Below, piece after piece: positions 1 to 9,689 of a stretch of 64,000 nucleotides of DNA. The notes below the pieces were generated by a model. The model made no database searches. It had not been told where the DNA came from and saw only the letters and a program-made list of their open reading frames with translations. The position numbers and the translations under genes were made by a program. The stretch is taken from contig JAFMKS010000001.1 in assembly GCA_017852835.1 (NCBI GenBank), forward strand, positions 1-64,000, written 5' to 3'. Every line of letters starts with the position of its first letter. Position 1 is the first letter of the stretch. The DNA comes from Paracoccaceae bacterium (GTDB lineage Bacteria; Pseudomonadota; Alphaproteobacteria; Rhodobacterales; Rhodobacteraceae).

Positions 1-66
1 CATAATGTAACTCATATCGATATGCCTGTATCACCTTCGCGTGTTTGGGCAGCGATGAACAGCTAA
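1..66 (+). CDS. coxL: C-terminal end of CO dehydrogenase/xanthine dehydrogenase-type molybdopterin subunit (partial)
   Basis: The window opens inside a reading frame whose last 21 residues contain HIDMPVSPSRVW, followed by a TAA stop at 64-66. That ending is typical of the large molybdenum-binding subunit of aerobic CO dehydrogenase and related hydroxylases. The FAD subunit follows 14 bases later, which fits the usual subunit clustering. Only the tail is visible, so the active-site motif that separates true CO dehydrogenase (form I) from form II enzymes lies outside the window. Confidence 0.75.
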   Translation, partial: HNVTHIDMPVSPSRVWAAMNS

Positions 67-80
67 TCGGAGGCAAAAAA

Positions 81-866
81 ATGTATAACTTTGAGTTCGA
101 AAAACCTTCGACAATTGCAGATGCAGTTTCTGCAATGGCCGCTGAAGAGGCACAAGCGCTAGGCGGGGGTCAAACATTGATCCCTACCCTAAAGCAGCGT
201 TTGGCCAGCCCCTCAAAATTGGTAAGCCTTTCAGGTATTGCCGAAATGAAGGGTGTTTGCGAAGCTGATGGCGGGATTTCTGTCGGTGGTGCAACAACAC
301 ACGCGACTGTAGCAGCTGAAGCAGGCGCCTATCCTGCACTTGCCGCACTTGCGTCAAACATTGGTGATCCAGCTGTCCGAAACCGCGGAACAATCGGCGG
401 ATCATTGGCCAATAATGACCCAGCGGCGTGCTACCCATCTGCAGCCTTGGCATCAGGCGCAACAATCGAAACAAACTCTCGTGCGATTGCGGCAGATGAT
501 TATTTCCAGGGTATGTTCACAACCGCGCTAGAAGAGGGAGAGATCATCACAAACGTTCGCTTCCCAATTCCAGAAGCGGCCAGCTATCAAAAATTTGAAC
601 AACCAGCGTCACGTTTTGCGATGGTTGGTGTTTTTGTTGCGAAATACGCAGACGGTGTTCGTGTTGCTGTAACTGGCGCGTCAGAGGACGGCGTTTTTCG
701 TTGGACAGAAGCAGAAGAGGCGCTTAGCGGCAACTTCTCTGCGGATGCTATCGAAGGACTGTCTGTCTCGGGCGATGGCATGATCAGTGATCTGCATGGC
801 TCTGGTGATTACCGTGCACACCTTGTTAAGGTGCTAACAAAGCGTGCAGTTGCTGCAGCAAGCTAA
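81..866 (+). CDS. coxM: FAD-binding medium subunit of CO dehydrogenase/xanthine dehydrogenase family
   Basis: This 261-residue flavoprotein subunit passes electrons from the molybdenum and iron-sulfur subunits to an acceptor. The N-terminal FAD-binding domain carries the family motifs AGGG-type (ALGGGQTLIPTLK, residues about 27-39) and TIGGSLANNDPAA (about 104-116), followed by the CODH flavoprotein C-terminal domain. I chose the ATG at 81 because a good ribosome site (cggagg) lies just upstream; an earlier start at 45 would overlap coxL. It is preceded by the coxL end and followed by a strong hairpin, so it is the last gene of its operon. Substrate is uncertain because the large subunit is cut off. 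Confidence 0.88.
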   Translation: MYNFEFEKPSTIADAVSAMAAEEAQALGGGQTLIPTLKQRLASPSKLVSLSGIAEMKGVCEADGGISVGGATTHATVAAEAGAYPALAALASNIGDPAVRNRGTIGGSLANNDPAACYPSAALASGATIETNSRAIAADDYFQGMFTTALEEGEIITNVRFPIPEAASYQKFEQPASRFAMVGVFVAKYADGVRVAVTGASEDGVFRWTEAEEALSGNFSADAIEGLSVSGDGMISDLHGSGDYRAHLVKVLTKRAVAAAS

Positions 867-888
867 GGTTCGAATAAATAAAATAATG

Positions 889-916
889 CGGCCGCTGAAT
901 GATCAGCGGCCGTTTT
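889..916. terminator. Bidirectional rho-independent terminator between coxM and rpe
   Basis: A perfect 10-bp inverted repeat (cggccgctga / tcagcggccg, arms 889-898 and 903-912) with a 4-base loop is followed by tttta on the plus strand and by an AT-rich run on the minus strand. It lies between two convergent genes and can serve both. Confidence 0.85.
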
Positions 917-919
917 AGT

Positions 920-1600
920 TTACACAGAAAACGATTTTCTGATCGCATCCATGTTTTGTCCGTACACCTCAGGTTTATCGACGGACCCGCCTTTGAATAC
1001 AGCTGATCCAGCGACCAAAACATCTGCGCCTGCCTCGACCAATTTCGGTGCTGTATTTGGATCTACACCGCCGTCGATTTCAATATGAACAGGACGATCA
1101 CCGATCATGCTGCGCAGCGCGCGCACTTTATCCGCCATATCGATAAATTTTTGACCACCAAATCCGGGGTTAACGGTCATCACACAAATCAGATCGACCA
1201 TGTCTAGCAGATGTTGAACAGATTCCGCAGGTGTTCCAGGGTTTAATGCAACACCTGCCTTCATCCCTGCCGCTTTGATTGCCTGAACCGTACGATGGAT
1301 GTGCGGCCCTGCCTCGATATGGGCGGTCAGGACATCAGCACCCGCATCAGCATAGGCATCGATATATGGGTCTACTGGGGAAATCATCAGGTGAACGTCC
1401 ATCACTGTTTTCACATGTGGACGGAACGCCTTTACCGCAGGTGGACCGAAGGTAAGGTTAGGAACAAAATGCCCATCCATGACATCCACATGAACCCAAT
1501 CTGCGCCGTGATCTTCGATTGCACGGATTTCAGCACCGAAATTTGCAAAATCTGCTGACAAAATTGATGGGGCAATTTTAACTGAACGATCAAATGCCAT
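920..1600 (-). CDS. rpe: Ribulose-phosphate 3-epimerase
   Basis: Interconverts ribulose 5-phosphate and xylulose 5-phosphate in the cytosolic pentose phosphate pathway. The 226-residue product has the usual family length. It begins with [15 protein letters not shown] and carries the metal-binding [12 protein letters not shown] segment, [10 protein letters not shown] and the phosphate-binding EIDGGVDP and [12 protein letters not shown] motifs of the TIM barrel. The start at 1600 was chosen over an upstream in-frame start at 1702 because it has a GGAG site about nine bases before it and matches the family start. It is divergent from dapD and convergent with coxM. Confidence 0.95.
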   Translation of the reverse strand: MAFDRSVKIAPSILSADFANFGAEIRAIEDHGADWVHVDVMDGHFVPNLTFGPPAVKAFRPHVKTVMDVHLMISPVDPYIDAYADAGADVLTAHIEAGPHIHRTVQAIKAAGMKAGVALNPGTPAESVQHLLDMVDLICVMTVNPGFGGQKFIDMADKVRALRSMIGDRPVHIEIDGGVDPNTAPKLVEAGADVLVAGSAVFKGGSVDKPEVYGQNMDAIRKSFSV

Positions 1601-1689
1601 GAAGCACTCCAACTGGTGATTTTCTGCGTGCATAATAGGCTTATCCCTCGATGTCGAGTGCGTGCGTATTGTCGAAAGCGAAACTTGGA

Positions 1690-1718
1690 TTGTCCTTCGC
1701 ACATTTTCAAATTATAGC
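1690..1718 (+). promoter_or_regulatory. Possible sigma-70-type promoter for dapD
   Basis: TTGTCC (1690-1695) and TATAGC (1713-1718) are separated by 17 bases and lie 30 bases before the dapD start. The match is moderate and was judged by eye, so the call is tentative. Confidence 0.3.
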
Positions 1719-1747
1719 ATCCCCAACATTTATTGGGAGAATCCGAC

Positions 1748-2575
1748 ATGTCGAACGAACAATTGGAAGCAGCAATTGAATCCGCATGGGAAAATCGCGA
1801 CGCGATTACACCTGCCACGCAGGGTGAAACACGTGAAGCCATCGAAGCTACGCTAAATGCGTTGGATAGCGGTTCATTGCGTGTTGCACAAAAGTTGGAT
1901 GACGGTTCATGGCACGTGAATCAATGGGCCAAAAAGGCGGTTTTATTGGGTTTCCGTATCAAAGATATGGAAATTCAATCTGGAGGCCCACAAGGCAGTG
2001 GCTGGTGGGACAAGGTTGATAGCAAATTTGTGGGTTGGGATGAAAACCAATGGAAGGCCGCAGGGTTCCGCGCGGTTCCAAATTGCGTTGTTCGTAAATC
2101 TGCATTTATCGCACCTGGCGTTGTTTTGATGCCATCTTTTGTGAACCTTGGCGCATATGTTGACGAAGGAACCATGGTTGATACATGGGCAACTGTTGGA
2201 TCATGCGCACAGATTGGTAAGAATGTGCACCTATCTGGCGGTGTGGGCATCGGTGGTGTTCTTGAGCCTATGCAAGCTGGGCCAACAATTATCGAAGACA
2301 ACTGTTTTATCGGTGCGCGTTCAGAGGTTGTTGAAGGCTGCATCGTTCGCGAAGGTTCCGTGTTGGGAATGGGCGTTTACATCGGCAAATCAACCAAGAT
2401 CGTTGATCGTGAGACGGGTGAAGTGATGTATGGTGAGGTTCCACCGTATTCAGTTGTGGTATCGGGTTCGATGCCATCGAAAAACGGAATTAACCTATAC
2501 TGCGCCGTGATTGTAAAACGCGTAGACGAGCAAACACGCAGTAAAACGGGCATCAACGAACTGTTACGCGACTGA
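1748..2575 (+). CDS. dapD: 2,3,4,5-tetrahydropyridine-2,6-dicarboxylate N-succinyltransferase
   Basis: Catalyses succinyl-CoA-dependent succinylation of tetrahydrodipicolinate in the lysine/diaminopimelate pathway. The 275-residue length matches E. coli DapD. Residues from about 100 onward show the left-handed beta-helix hexapeptide pattern (repeated short hydrophobic-small residue units, such as [20 protein letters not shown]), and the C-terminal part has the conserved [19 protein letters not shown] stretch. The ATG at 1748 has a gggag ribosome site; a TTG at 1733 would place the site inside the coding region. The next pathway enzyme, dapE, lies 3 kb downstream in another operon, so the succinylase branch is used here. 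Confidence 0.96.
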   Translation: MSNEQLEAAIESAWENRDAITPATQGETREAIEATLNALDSGSLRVAQKLDDGSWHVNQWAKKAVLLGFRIKDMEIQSGGPQGSGWWDKVDSKFVGWDENQWKAAGFRAVPNCVVRKSAFIAPGVVLMPSFVNLGAYVDEGTMVDTWATVGSCAQIGKNVHLSGGVGIGGVLEPMQAGPTIIEDNCFIGARSEVVEGCIVREGSVLGMGVYIGKSTKIVDRETGEVMYGEVPPYSVVVSGSMPSKNGINLYCAVIVKRVDEQTRSKTGINELLRD

Positions 2576-2639
2576 TATTTCGTTTGCGGGTTGGTTCAGT
2601 AAAATCTGCAAAAACGTATTATCAATGTTAGAAATCAAA

Positions 2640-2665
2640 AGGCGCCCAGTGATGGGCGCCTATTA
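2640..2665. terminator. Bidirectional terminator between dapD and ilvD
   Basis: A perfect 9-bp inverted repeat (aggcgccca 2640-2648 / tgggcgcct 2653-2661) with a gtga loop lies between convergent dapD and ilvD. On the minus strand it is followed directly by TTTT, and on the plus strand by attatttt. Confidence 0.85.
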
Positions 2666-2667
2666 TT

Positions 2668-4494
2668 TTAGTCGACTACGCGTACCGCGCCTTGGGCCGC
2701 GGAGGTTGTCAGCGCTGCATAGGCCTTGAGCGCAGTAGTCACTTTGCGTTTACGTGGCTTTGAAGGTTTCCAGCCGTGCGCCTCTTTCGCGGCGCGGCGC
2801 TCTGCCATAACTTCGTCTGAAATGACTAGGTTGATCGAGCGGTTTGGAATATCGATTTCGATAGTGTCACCATGTTCCACCAATGCAATCGCGCCACCTT
2901 CGGCCGCTTCGGGCGAGACGTGACCAATCGACAAACCAGATGTGCCGCCAGAGAAACGTCCATCTGTTACCAATGCACACGCCGCACCCAGTCCTTTCGA
3001 TTTCAGATAACTGGTTGGATACAGCATTTCCTGCATTCCGGGGCCGCCACGTGGACCTTCGTAAAGGATCACAACGACATCGCCTTCTTTGACCTTACCT
3101 GTCAGAATATCGTTCACGGCATCATCTTGGCTTTCTACAACATATGCAGGGCCGGAAAACTTCAGGATGCTTTCGTCAACACCTGCAGTTTTTACGATGC
3201 AACCGTCTTCTGCAATGTTGCCGAACAAAACAGCAAGTCCACCATCCTGAGAAAAGGCGTTTTCTTTGTCGCGGATCACGCCACCCGTGCGGTCCATGTC
3301 AAGTGTGGTGTATTTGTTGGATTGCGAAAACGCTTGCGTCGTGCGAACGCCACCTGGTGCAGCACGATAAAAATCATGAACATCGGGGTTGTTTGTACGC
3401 ATGACATCCCAGTTGTCTAATGCATCGCCCATTGTTGGTGAGTGCACAGTTTTGGTGTCGCGATGGATCAATCCCGCACGATCCAATTCGCCCAAGATTG
3501 CCATGATGCCACCCGCGCGATGGACATCCTCCATGTGAACATCACTTTTGGCTGGTGCGACTTTACTTAGGCATGGAACTTTGCGTGACAATCTATCGAT
3601 ATCTTCCATGGTAAAGCCTACCTCACCTTCGTAAGAGGCCGCCAAAAGGTGCAGAACTGTGTTCGTTGATCCGCCCATCGCAATATCCAGCGCCATCGCA
3701 TTTTCGAAGGCCTCGAATGTGGCAATGTTGCGGGGCAGTGTACTGGCGTCATTTTGTTCATAACAGCGACGTGCAAGATCAACGATGCGTTGACCTGCCT
3801 CAAGGAACAGCGCCTTACGATTAGAATGCGTTGCAAGCGTTGAACCGTTTCCTGGAAGGGATAATCCCAAAGCTTCGGTCAAACAGTTCATTGAGTTCGC
3901 TGTGAACATACCAGAGCATGATCCACAAGTTGGGCACGCGGCCTCCTCAATCTGTTGGACCTGTTCATCTGTGTACTTGTCATCTGCGGCAGCAACCATT
4001 GCGTCGACAAGATCGAGCGCGATTTCCTTGCCATCAATTACCGCTTTGCCGGCTTCCATTGGACCGCCAGAAACAAAAATTGTTGGGATGTTTAGGCGCA
4101 TTGAGGCCATCAACATACCTGGAGTGATTTTGTCACAGTTTGAAATACAAACCATTGCGTCGGCACAGTGGGCATTCACCATGTATTCGACTGAATCCGC
4201 GATGATTTCACGGGATGGTAGGGAATAAAGCATGCCATCATGGCCCATCGCAATTCCATCATCCACAGCGATGGTATTGAATTCCTTGGCAACGCCGCCT
4301 GCAGCCTCAACCTCGCGGGCAACCATTTGTCCCAGGTCTTTCAGGTGCACGTGGCCCGGAACAAATTGCGTAAATGAATTGACGATCGCGATGATTGGTT
4401 TGCCAAAATCGCTATCTTTCATACCAGTGGCGCGCCACAATCCGCGAGCGCCTGCCATGTTACGACCATGGGTAGAAGTTCTTGAACGATACAT
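2668..4494 (-). CDS. ilvD: Dihydroxy-acid dehydratase
   Basis: Dehydrates 2,3-dihydroxy-3-methylbutanoate and the C6 homologue in valine, leucine and isoleucine synthesis. The 608-residue protein has the family length. Iron-sulfur ligands are visible in [12 protein letters not shown] and [18 protein letters not shown], and the [11 protein letters not shown] and [13 protein letters not shown] motifs are intact. A strong aaggag site precedes the ATG at 4494. It stands alone between a terminator and a divergent intergenic region of about 150 bases that leads to the 4647 operon. Confidence 0.97.
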   Translation of the reverse strand: MYRSRTSTHGRNMAGARGLWRATGMKDSDFGKPIIAIVNSFTQFVPGHVHLKDLGQMVAREVEAAGGVAKEFNTIAVDDGIAMGHDGMLYSLPSREIIADSVEYMVNAHCADAMVCISNCDKITPGMLMASMRLNIPTIFVSGGPMEAGKAVIDGKEIALDLVDAMVAAADDKYTDEQVQQIEEAACPTCGSCSGMFTANSMNCLTEALGLSLPGNGSTLATHSNRKALFLEAGQRIVDLARRCYEQNDASTLPRNIATFEAFENAMALDIAMGGSTNTVLHLLAASYEGEVGFTMEDIDRLSRKVPCLSKVAPAKSDVHMEDVHRAGGIMAILGELDRAGLIHRDTKTVHSPTMGDALDNWDVMRTNNPDVHDFYRAAPGGVRTTQAFSQSNKYTTLDMDRTGGVIRDKENAFSQDGGLAVLFGNIAEDGCIVKTAGVDESILKFSGPAYVVESQDDAVNDILTGKVKEGDVVVILYEGPRGGPGMQEMLYPTSYLKSKGLGAACALVTDGRFSGGTSGLSIGHVSPEAAEGGAIALVEHGDTIEIDIPNRSINLVISDEVMAERRAAKEAHGWKPSKPRKRKVTTALKAYAALTTSAAQGAVRVVD

Positions 4495-4646
4495 TGTTTG
4501 ATCTCCTTCGTTGAAACCAGAAACAAAAATCTATGCTTGAACGCAAGCCCAATAGGAAAAAAATGCGCATGAAATTGATATTTTGAAGGTTTGCATTCCC
4601 TAATTGGCATGGTTACATCGGAGTGAAACCCAATAAGGCCGCCATA

Positions 4647-5009
4647 ATGTCAGAAAAACGCGAAAAAAAGCCAAAGAAACATCAGGTTTACACTTTGCTT
4701 GTTCAGGTGGGCCGTTCACAGAATGATGGCTTCCCCAAAAAGGCGACGGGTGCCGCGTTGATTTGTTATTCAAGCGGCGTGGACGAGGCAGAGGCCGTGC
4801 GTGAAACGGTTGCAATTTTGAAGCAGGCCGATTTAGCACCATTGGATGTCACTGGGTATGGAACTTTAGACGAACGCTTGTCAGAGGGGCATGAAATTGA
4901 CGATGCCGAGATCGAGCTTATGAACCGAGCCCTAGAGGAAAATTCAGTAATTGTTGCGCAGATGACACCTTTTTTTGGAGACGAAGCACAATCGGGGACA
5001 GAGCATTGA
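4647..5009 (+). CDS. Uncharacterised small protein, first gene of the dapE-rnr operon
   Basis: The 120-residue product is not one I can assign to a named family. It starts with a lysine-rich segment (SEKREKKPKKH), has a short hydrophobic strand (YTLLVQVG), then a mixed alpha/beta part and an acidic C terminus. No signal peptide, membrane segment or metal motif is visible. A GTG at 4623 could add eight residues, but the ATG at 4647 has a better-placed aagg. Its TGA overlaps the TTG start of the phosphatase gene, so the two are translationally coupled. Codon use resembles the neighbours, which supports a real gene. Confidence 0.65.
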   Translation: MSEKREKKPKKHQVYTLLVQVGRSQNDGFPKKATGAALICYSSGVDEAEAVRETVAILKQADLAPLDVTGYGTLDERLSEGHEIDDAEIELMNRALEENSVIVAQMTPFFGDEAQSGTEH

Positions 5010-5653
5010 GTAAGGTCATTTTCCTTGACCTTGACGGCACGCTGACGGACGCGGGCCCTGGCATCAAAAACTGTTTTAATTATGCCTTGGAACGAATGGG
5101 GCTGCCAGAAATCAGGACGAATAACGATTGGATTGTTGGTCCGCCTTTGTGGGACAGCTTTGCCAAAGTCGGCGTTGCAGACGACCAACTTGATCACGCT
5201 GTTGACCTATACCGTGAAAGGTATCGTGATATCGGGTACCTTGAAAACGCATTGTACGATGGTGTACTTGATCAATTAAGTCGACTGAAAGATCGTTCAT
5301 TCGCTTTGTGCTTAGCCACATCCAAGGCAGCAGAATACGCTGTTAAAATAACCGCGCATTTTGGCATTGATCGATATTTGGACCATCAATTTGGATCCGA
5401 GCTTGATGGAACTAGATCTGCCAAGACTGATTTACTGAAGCATGGTTTGAATGTAACCAGTAGCAGCGCACAAGATGCCGTGATGGTTGGGGATCGTAGT
5501 TTTGATATAGTGGGTGCACATGCAAACGAGATGGCGGCATTTGGTGTGTTGTATGGGTACGGCAATCAAGATGAACTGGAAGGCGCTGGTGCAGATGGAT
5601 TAATTCAGGACCCATCTGAGCTTGCACACTCGTTAATCACGTTTTTTGAATAG
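5006..5653 (+). CDS. HAD-family phosphatase, phosphoglycolate phosphatase-like
   Basis: A cytosolic haloacid-dehalogenase phosphatase of 215 residues. Motif I is [15 protein letters not shown] near the N terminus with both catalytic aspartates. Motif II is CLATSK, and motif III/IV is the [14 protein letters not shown] region. A helical cap domain lies between motifs I and II, as in the Gph/PgmB class. Translation appears to start at a TTG at 5006 that overlaps the preceding stop, with a gggga site upstream. Substrate cannot be set from sequence; phosphoglycolate or another small sugar phosphate is possible. It lies eight bases before dapE. Confidence 0.8.
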   Translation: MSKVIFLDLDGTLTDAGPGIKNCFNYALERMGLPEIRTNNDWIVGPPLWDSFAKVGVADDQLDHAVDLYRERYRDIGYLENALYDGVLDQLSRLKDRSFALCLATSKAAEYAVKITAHFGIDRYLDHQFGSELDGTRSAKTDLLKHGLNVTSSSAQDAVMVGDRSFDIVGAHANEMAAFGVLYGYGNQDELEGAGADGLIQDPSELAHSLITFFE

Positions 5654-5661
5654 AGACTGAA

Positions 5662-6807
5662 ATGAAGAATATTGACGCATTCGAGTTAACTGCGAACCTG
5701 ATCAAATGCCCATCTGTGACCCCAGACGAAGGTGGGGCGATCACGTTATTGGACGAATTGTTGTCGCAAAACGGGTTCGAATGTACGCGCATCGAACGAG
5801 GTGGTGTCAGTAATCTTTTTGCGCGTTGGGGCGGTGGCAATAACGGGCGCACCTTTGGGTTTAATGGTCACACGGATGTTGTTCCGGTTGGCGATATCGC
5901 TGCATGGAGTGTTGATCCATTTGGTGCCGAGGTAAAGGATGGATTTCTTTATGGGCGTGGTGCTACGGATATGAAATCTGGTGTCGCGGCTTTTGTTGCA
6001 GCGGCAATTGATTTTACGTCCAATACCCCGCCTGACGGTTCGGTTGTCATTACCATAACGGGTGACGAAGAAGGCGATGCCATTGACGGTACGACAGCCA
6101 TTCTTGATTGGATGAATAACAACGGTCAGTCGATGGACCATTGTTTGGTAGGTGAGCCGACAAGCCCAAATCACATGGGTGAGATGATGAAAATCGGCCG
6201 CCGTGGATCATTGACCGCGTTCATAACAGCGCAAGGTGTTCAGGGACATTCCGCCTATCCCCATCGCGCCAATAATCCCGTTTCGGCAATGGTGCAATTG
6301 ATGACTGCGCTTGAAGAGACCGCTTTGGATGACGGAACCGAGCATTTTGATCAATCCACGCTTGCAATCACGACGATCGACGTAGGCAACACAGCAACAA
6401 ATGTTATCCCAGAAAAATGTCGGGCGACCGTGAACATTCGATTTAACGATGCTCATTCGGGACAGTCACTTATTGATTGGCTGCAACATCATTTGGATTC
6501 AGTTTCTGAAAAAACAAAAACCCGCTTTCAGATGAATGTGAAGATTTCGGGTGAAAGTTTTATTACGCCGCCTGGTGAACTATCCGATCTTATTTCCCAA
6601 GCGGTGCAAGAAGAGTTGGGTGTGACACCAGAATTGTCCACAACTGGTGGTACATCTGATGCCCGGTTTGTCAAAAATTTATGCCCTGTCACCGAATTTG
6701 GACTGGTCGGAAAAACAATGCATGCTGTTGATGAACGGGTCGAAATTGCCCAAATTCATCAATTAAAAAGCATATATGGGCGTATTCTAAAGAACTATTT
6801 TGCCTGA
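5662..6807 (+). CDS. dapE: Succinyl-diaminopimelate desuccinylase
   Basis: Hydrolyses N-succinyl-LL-diaminopimelate to diaminopimelate and succinate, supplying lysine and peptidoglycan. This M20 metallopeptidase-fold enzyme has 381 residues. Di-zinc ligand motifs are [33 protein letters not shown] and the C-terminal TGGTSDARF. The dimerisation lid is in the middle, around GRRGSLTAF and [12 protein letters not shown]. It pairs functionally with dapD at 1748. Its 3' end overlaps the next gene by eight bases, so the operon is tightly packed. Confidence 0.96.
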   Translation: MKNIDAFELTANLIKCPSVTPDEGGAITLLDELLSQNGFECTRIERGGVSNLFARWGGGNNGRTFGFNGHTDVVPVGDIAAWSVDPFGAEVKDGFLYGRGATDMKSGVAAFVAAAIDFTSNTPPDGSVVITITGDEEGDAIDGTTAILDWMNNNGQSMDHCLVGEPTSPNHMGEMMKIGRRGSLTAFITAQGVQGHSAYPHRANNPVSAMVQLMTALEETALDDGTEHFDQSTLAITTIDVGNTATNVIPEKCRATVNIRFNDAHSGQSLIDWLQHHLDSVSEKTKTRFQMNVKISGESFITPPGELSDLISQAVQEELGVTPELSTTGGTSDARFVKNLCPVTEFGLVGKTMHAVDERVEIAQIHQLKSIYGRILKNYFA

Positions 6808-7435
6808 TCGACGCCCGATATTGATCGTCATGGTCAAGGCCCCAGTGGCAGGCCGCGTCAAAACGCGACTTGGCCGTGATATCGGAATGACCAATGCGGC
6901 CTGGTGGTATCGTCATCAAACTGCACGATTATTGCGTCAATTATGCGACCCAAGGTGGCTTATTGTTTTGGCGGTTGCAAAAACACCTAATCAACCTGAT
7001 CCACCGATCTGGCCCAAAGAATTAAAGAGAGTGGATCAGGGAACTGGGGACATTGGTCAACGAATGAAACGGCTTCTTGCCCGTTTTCAAAAGACACCCG
7101 CTATTATCATTGGTTCGGATATTCCATGGATCAAAAAACGTCATATTGCCGAGGCGTATAAACGTCTGTCCAAAAACCAATTTGTGTTTGGGCCATCAAC
7201 CGATGGAGGTTTTTGGTTGGTCGGTGCGCCGCGGTGTACGTCGCTCCCAAACTCAATATTCACAAATTGTCGATGGTCGACTGAATTCGCTTTGATGGAT
7301 GCAAAGCGGAGCCTATCTGATAGAAACAGTGAAGATGTTGCAACCCTGTCCGATGTTGATGATGTAAACGATTTGCTTGAATTCGGATTTGCGATGACGA
7401 CAAAAAATATTCGTGTTAGTGAGCCACATGAATAA
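6800..7435 (+). CDS. DUF2064/TIGR04282-type glycosyltransferase-like protein
   Basis: The 211-residue protein begins with the family signature [20 protein letters not shown], and has IIGSDIPWI and [12 protein letters not shown], which resemble nucleotide-sugar binding segments of GT-A folds. The biochemical role of this family is not well defined. The start is a TTG at 6800 inside the dapE 3' end. It has no membrane segment. It sits between dapE and rnr with overlaps on both sides (its stop lies after the rnr start). Confidence 0.75.
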   Translation: MPDRRPILIVMVKAPVAGRVKTRLGRDIGMTNAAWWYRHQTARLLRQLCDPRWLIVLAVAKTPNQPDPPIWPKELKRVDQGTGDIGQRMKRLLARFQKTPAIIIGSDIPWIKKRHIAEAYKRLSKNQFVFGPSTDGGFWLVGAPRCTSLPNSIFTNCRWSTEFALMDAKRSLSDRNSEDVATLSDVDDVNDLLEFGFAMTTKNIRVSEPHE

Positions 7436-9689
7436 GTTACCATCAAAGAAAGATATCCTAGATTGGATTTCGGATAACCCAACGCTGACTGCGAAACGTG
7501 ATATTGCAAAGGCGTTTGGAATTAAGGGCCCAGATCGAATTGAGCTAAAGAAAATTTTGCGTGAACTTGAAGCCGATGGCCACCTAAGTAAGCGCAAAAA
7601 TTCTTTCCGCGACCCCAACCAATTACCGCCTGTCAGTATCGTTGAAGTGATGGCTCCGACATCTGACGGCGATTTGTTTGCGCGGCCGCTTGAATGGGAT
7701 GGCGACGATGTAGAGCCGATTATTTTATTTATGACACGTAAATCGGACCCAGCGCTGGGTCGTGGTGATCGAATATTGGCGAAGCTAACGAAGGTATCTA
7801 ACGAACAATATCAATATGAGGGTCGTTTGATCCGCAAAATAGGGATCAGCCCCACACGTGTCCTCGGTGTGTTCAGGCAAACGTCTGAAGGTGGTCGCAT
7901 TGTTCCAATTGATAAAACGGGCAAAGAATGGACTGTCCCCGAACAAGGGCGGCGCGGGGCGAAAGACGGAGAGTTGGTCTTAGCCGAACAGATTGGTCCG
8001 AAAGCGCGTATGGGATTACCCAAGGCGAGTGTCGTAGAGAGATTGGGCAACCCTTCAGCACCAAAAGCAGTATCACTGATCGCGATCCATCAACATGGCA
8101 TTCCAGATCATTTCCCGGATGATGTCGTTGCCGAAGCGGACAATCAAAAGCCAGCTCCACTGGGCAATCGGACTGATTTTCGCGATGTACCATTTGTCAC
8201 TATTGATCCTGCTGATGCGCGAGACCATGATGATGCATGTTTTGCTGAACTTGATCCTGATCCAAAAAACAAAGACGGATATCTAATCTGGGTCGCGATT
8301 GCGGATGTTGCCCACTATGTCACGCCCTCGTCAAAATTGGATCAAGAGGCGCGGTTGCGGGGGAATTCAACATATTTTCCAGATCGCGTCGTTCCAATGC
8401 TTCCAGACCGTCTATCTGGTGATTTATGCTCGTTGCACGAAGGCGTTCCGCGCGCATCAATCGTTGTGCGCATGCAGATCGATAAAGATGGTCAAAAACT
8501 GGGACATAGGTTTTTTCGGGGACTGATAAAATCGCATGCATCGCTAACTTATGAAGAGGCGCAAAGCGCAGTTGACGGTGCACCGAATGATAAATGTTTA
8601 CCCTTATTAGAGACTGTTATTCGCCCATTATACGATGCATATCACACATTGGTGAAGGCGCGCGAACTTCGTGCACCCCTAGATCTTGAACTGCCCGAAC
8701 GTCGTGTTGAATTGAGCGACGAGGGCAAAGTGATATCCGTCAATTTCAAAGATAGGCTTGATGCGCATAAGTTGATCGAAGAGTTTATGATTTTGGCTAA
8801 TGTGTCTGCGGCAGAGGTTTTGATCGAGAAAAAGTCGCCTTTATTATTTCGTGTTCATGAAGAGCCATCAGATGATAAACTGGAGTCATTACGCGAAACC
8901 GCAAAATCGGCCGGATTGGTTCTTGCCAAAGGACAGGTTCTTCGCACGAAACACCTTAACATGTTATTGCGGCAAGCGCGCGACACAGAGCATTCAGAAC
9001 TGATCAACATGTCAACGCTGCGATCAATGACACAAGCCTATTATAGTCCCGAAAATTTTGGACATTTTGGTTTGTCTCTTCGTTCGTATGCACATTTTAC
9101 CTCACCCATTCGACGCTACGCAGATTTGATTGTGCATCGTGGTCTAATTTCTTCGCATGGATGGGGTGACGATGGCCTGACGGCATTTGATATCGAAAAC
9201 CTGGCTGAAACGGCAAATAAGATTTCGGAAACGGAACGTCGATCAATGTTGGCAGAGCGGGACACAACGGATCGCTATTTGGCGGCCTATTTGTCCGAAA
9301 AAATGGGATCCGAGTTTCAAGGTAAAATAAGCGGAATTGCCAAATTTGGGATATTTGTTCGATTGGATGAAACAGGGGCTGACGGCATCATCCCCATTCG
9401 TTCGTTAGGGCGTGAATATTTCGATTACGATCAAACAACCAACACTTTGATGGGCAGCGAAACAGGCATCACATTTTCATTAGGATTGCGTGTTATGGTG
9501 CGTTTGACCGAAGCAGAGCCAACTGCGGGCGGCGTCGCATTCGAACTCATATCAATTAACGATGAGATATATAAGCGCACAGGCGGACGGCGGGGTCGCG
9601 GCGACCGACCCAAACGCATGCTGGTCAAATCCAAACGAAAAGCTGCAAAATCGAAATTGAAAGCGCGTCGTAGACGGACGGGTTCATGA
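7428..9689 (+). CDS. rnr: Ribonuclease R
   Basis: A processive 3'-to-5' exoribonuclease that degrades structured RNA. The roughly 753-residue protein has an N-terminal winged-helix region, cold-shock/OB domains, and a catalytic RNB domain with the metal-binding aspartates in VTIDPADARDHDDACF. The SPIRRYADLIVHR motif follows, then a C-terminal S1 domain (GKISGIAKFGIFVRLDETGADG) and a long basic tail rich in K and R. The ATG at 7428 is preferred to a GTG at 7413 because it matches the family N terminus. It overlaps the DUF2064 gene by eight bases and shares an ATGA junction with the transglycosylase gene. Confidence 0.95.
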   Translation: MNKLPSKKDILDWISDNPTLTAKRDIAKAFGIKGPDRIELKKILRELEADGHLSKRKNSFRDPNQLPPVSIVEVMAPTSDGDLFARPLEWDGDDVEPIILFMTRKSDPALGRGDRILAKLTKVSNEQYQYEGRLIRKIGISPTRVLGVFRQTSEGGRIVPIDKTGKEWTVPEQGRRGAKDGELVLAEQIGPKARMGLPKASVVERLGNPSAPKAVSLIAIHQHGIPDHFPDDVVAEADNQKPAPLGNRTDFRDVPFVTIDPADARDHDDACFAELDPDPKNKDGYLIWVAIADVAHYVTPSSKLDQEARLRGNSTYFPDRVVPMLPDRLSGDLCSLHEGVPRASIVVRMQIDKDGQKLGHRFFRGLIKSHASLTYEEAQSAVDGAPNDKCLPLLETVIRPLYDAYHTLVKARELRAPLDLELPERRVELSDEGKVISVNFKDRLDAHKLIEEFMILANVSAAEVLIEKKSPLLFRVHEEPSDDKLESLRETAKSAGLVLAKGQVLRTKHLNMLLRQARDTEHSELINMSTLRSMTQAYYSPENFGHFGLSLRSYAHFTSPIRRYADLIVHRGLISSHGWGDDGLTAFDIENLAETANKISETERRSMLAERDTTDRYLAAYLSEKMGSEFQGKISGIAKFGIFVRLDETGADGIIPIRSLGREYFDYDQTTNTLMGSETGITFSLGLRVMVRLTEAEPTAGGVAFELISINDEIYKRTGGRRGRGDRPKRMLVKSKRKAAKSKLKARRRRTGS

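Noticed and set aside
2872-3420. A 182-residue open frame antisense to ilvD.
   Set aside because: It has no ribosome site and no family features and lies wholly opposite a clear ilvD gene.
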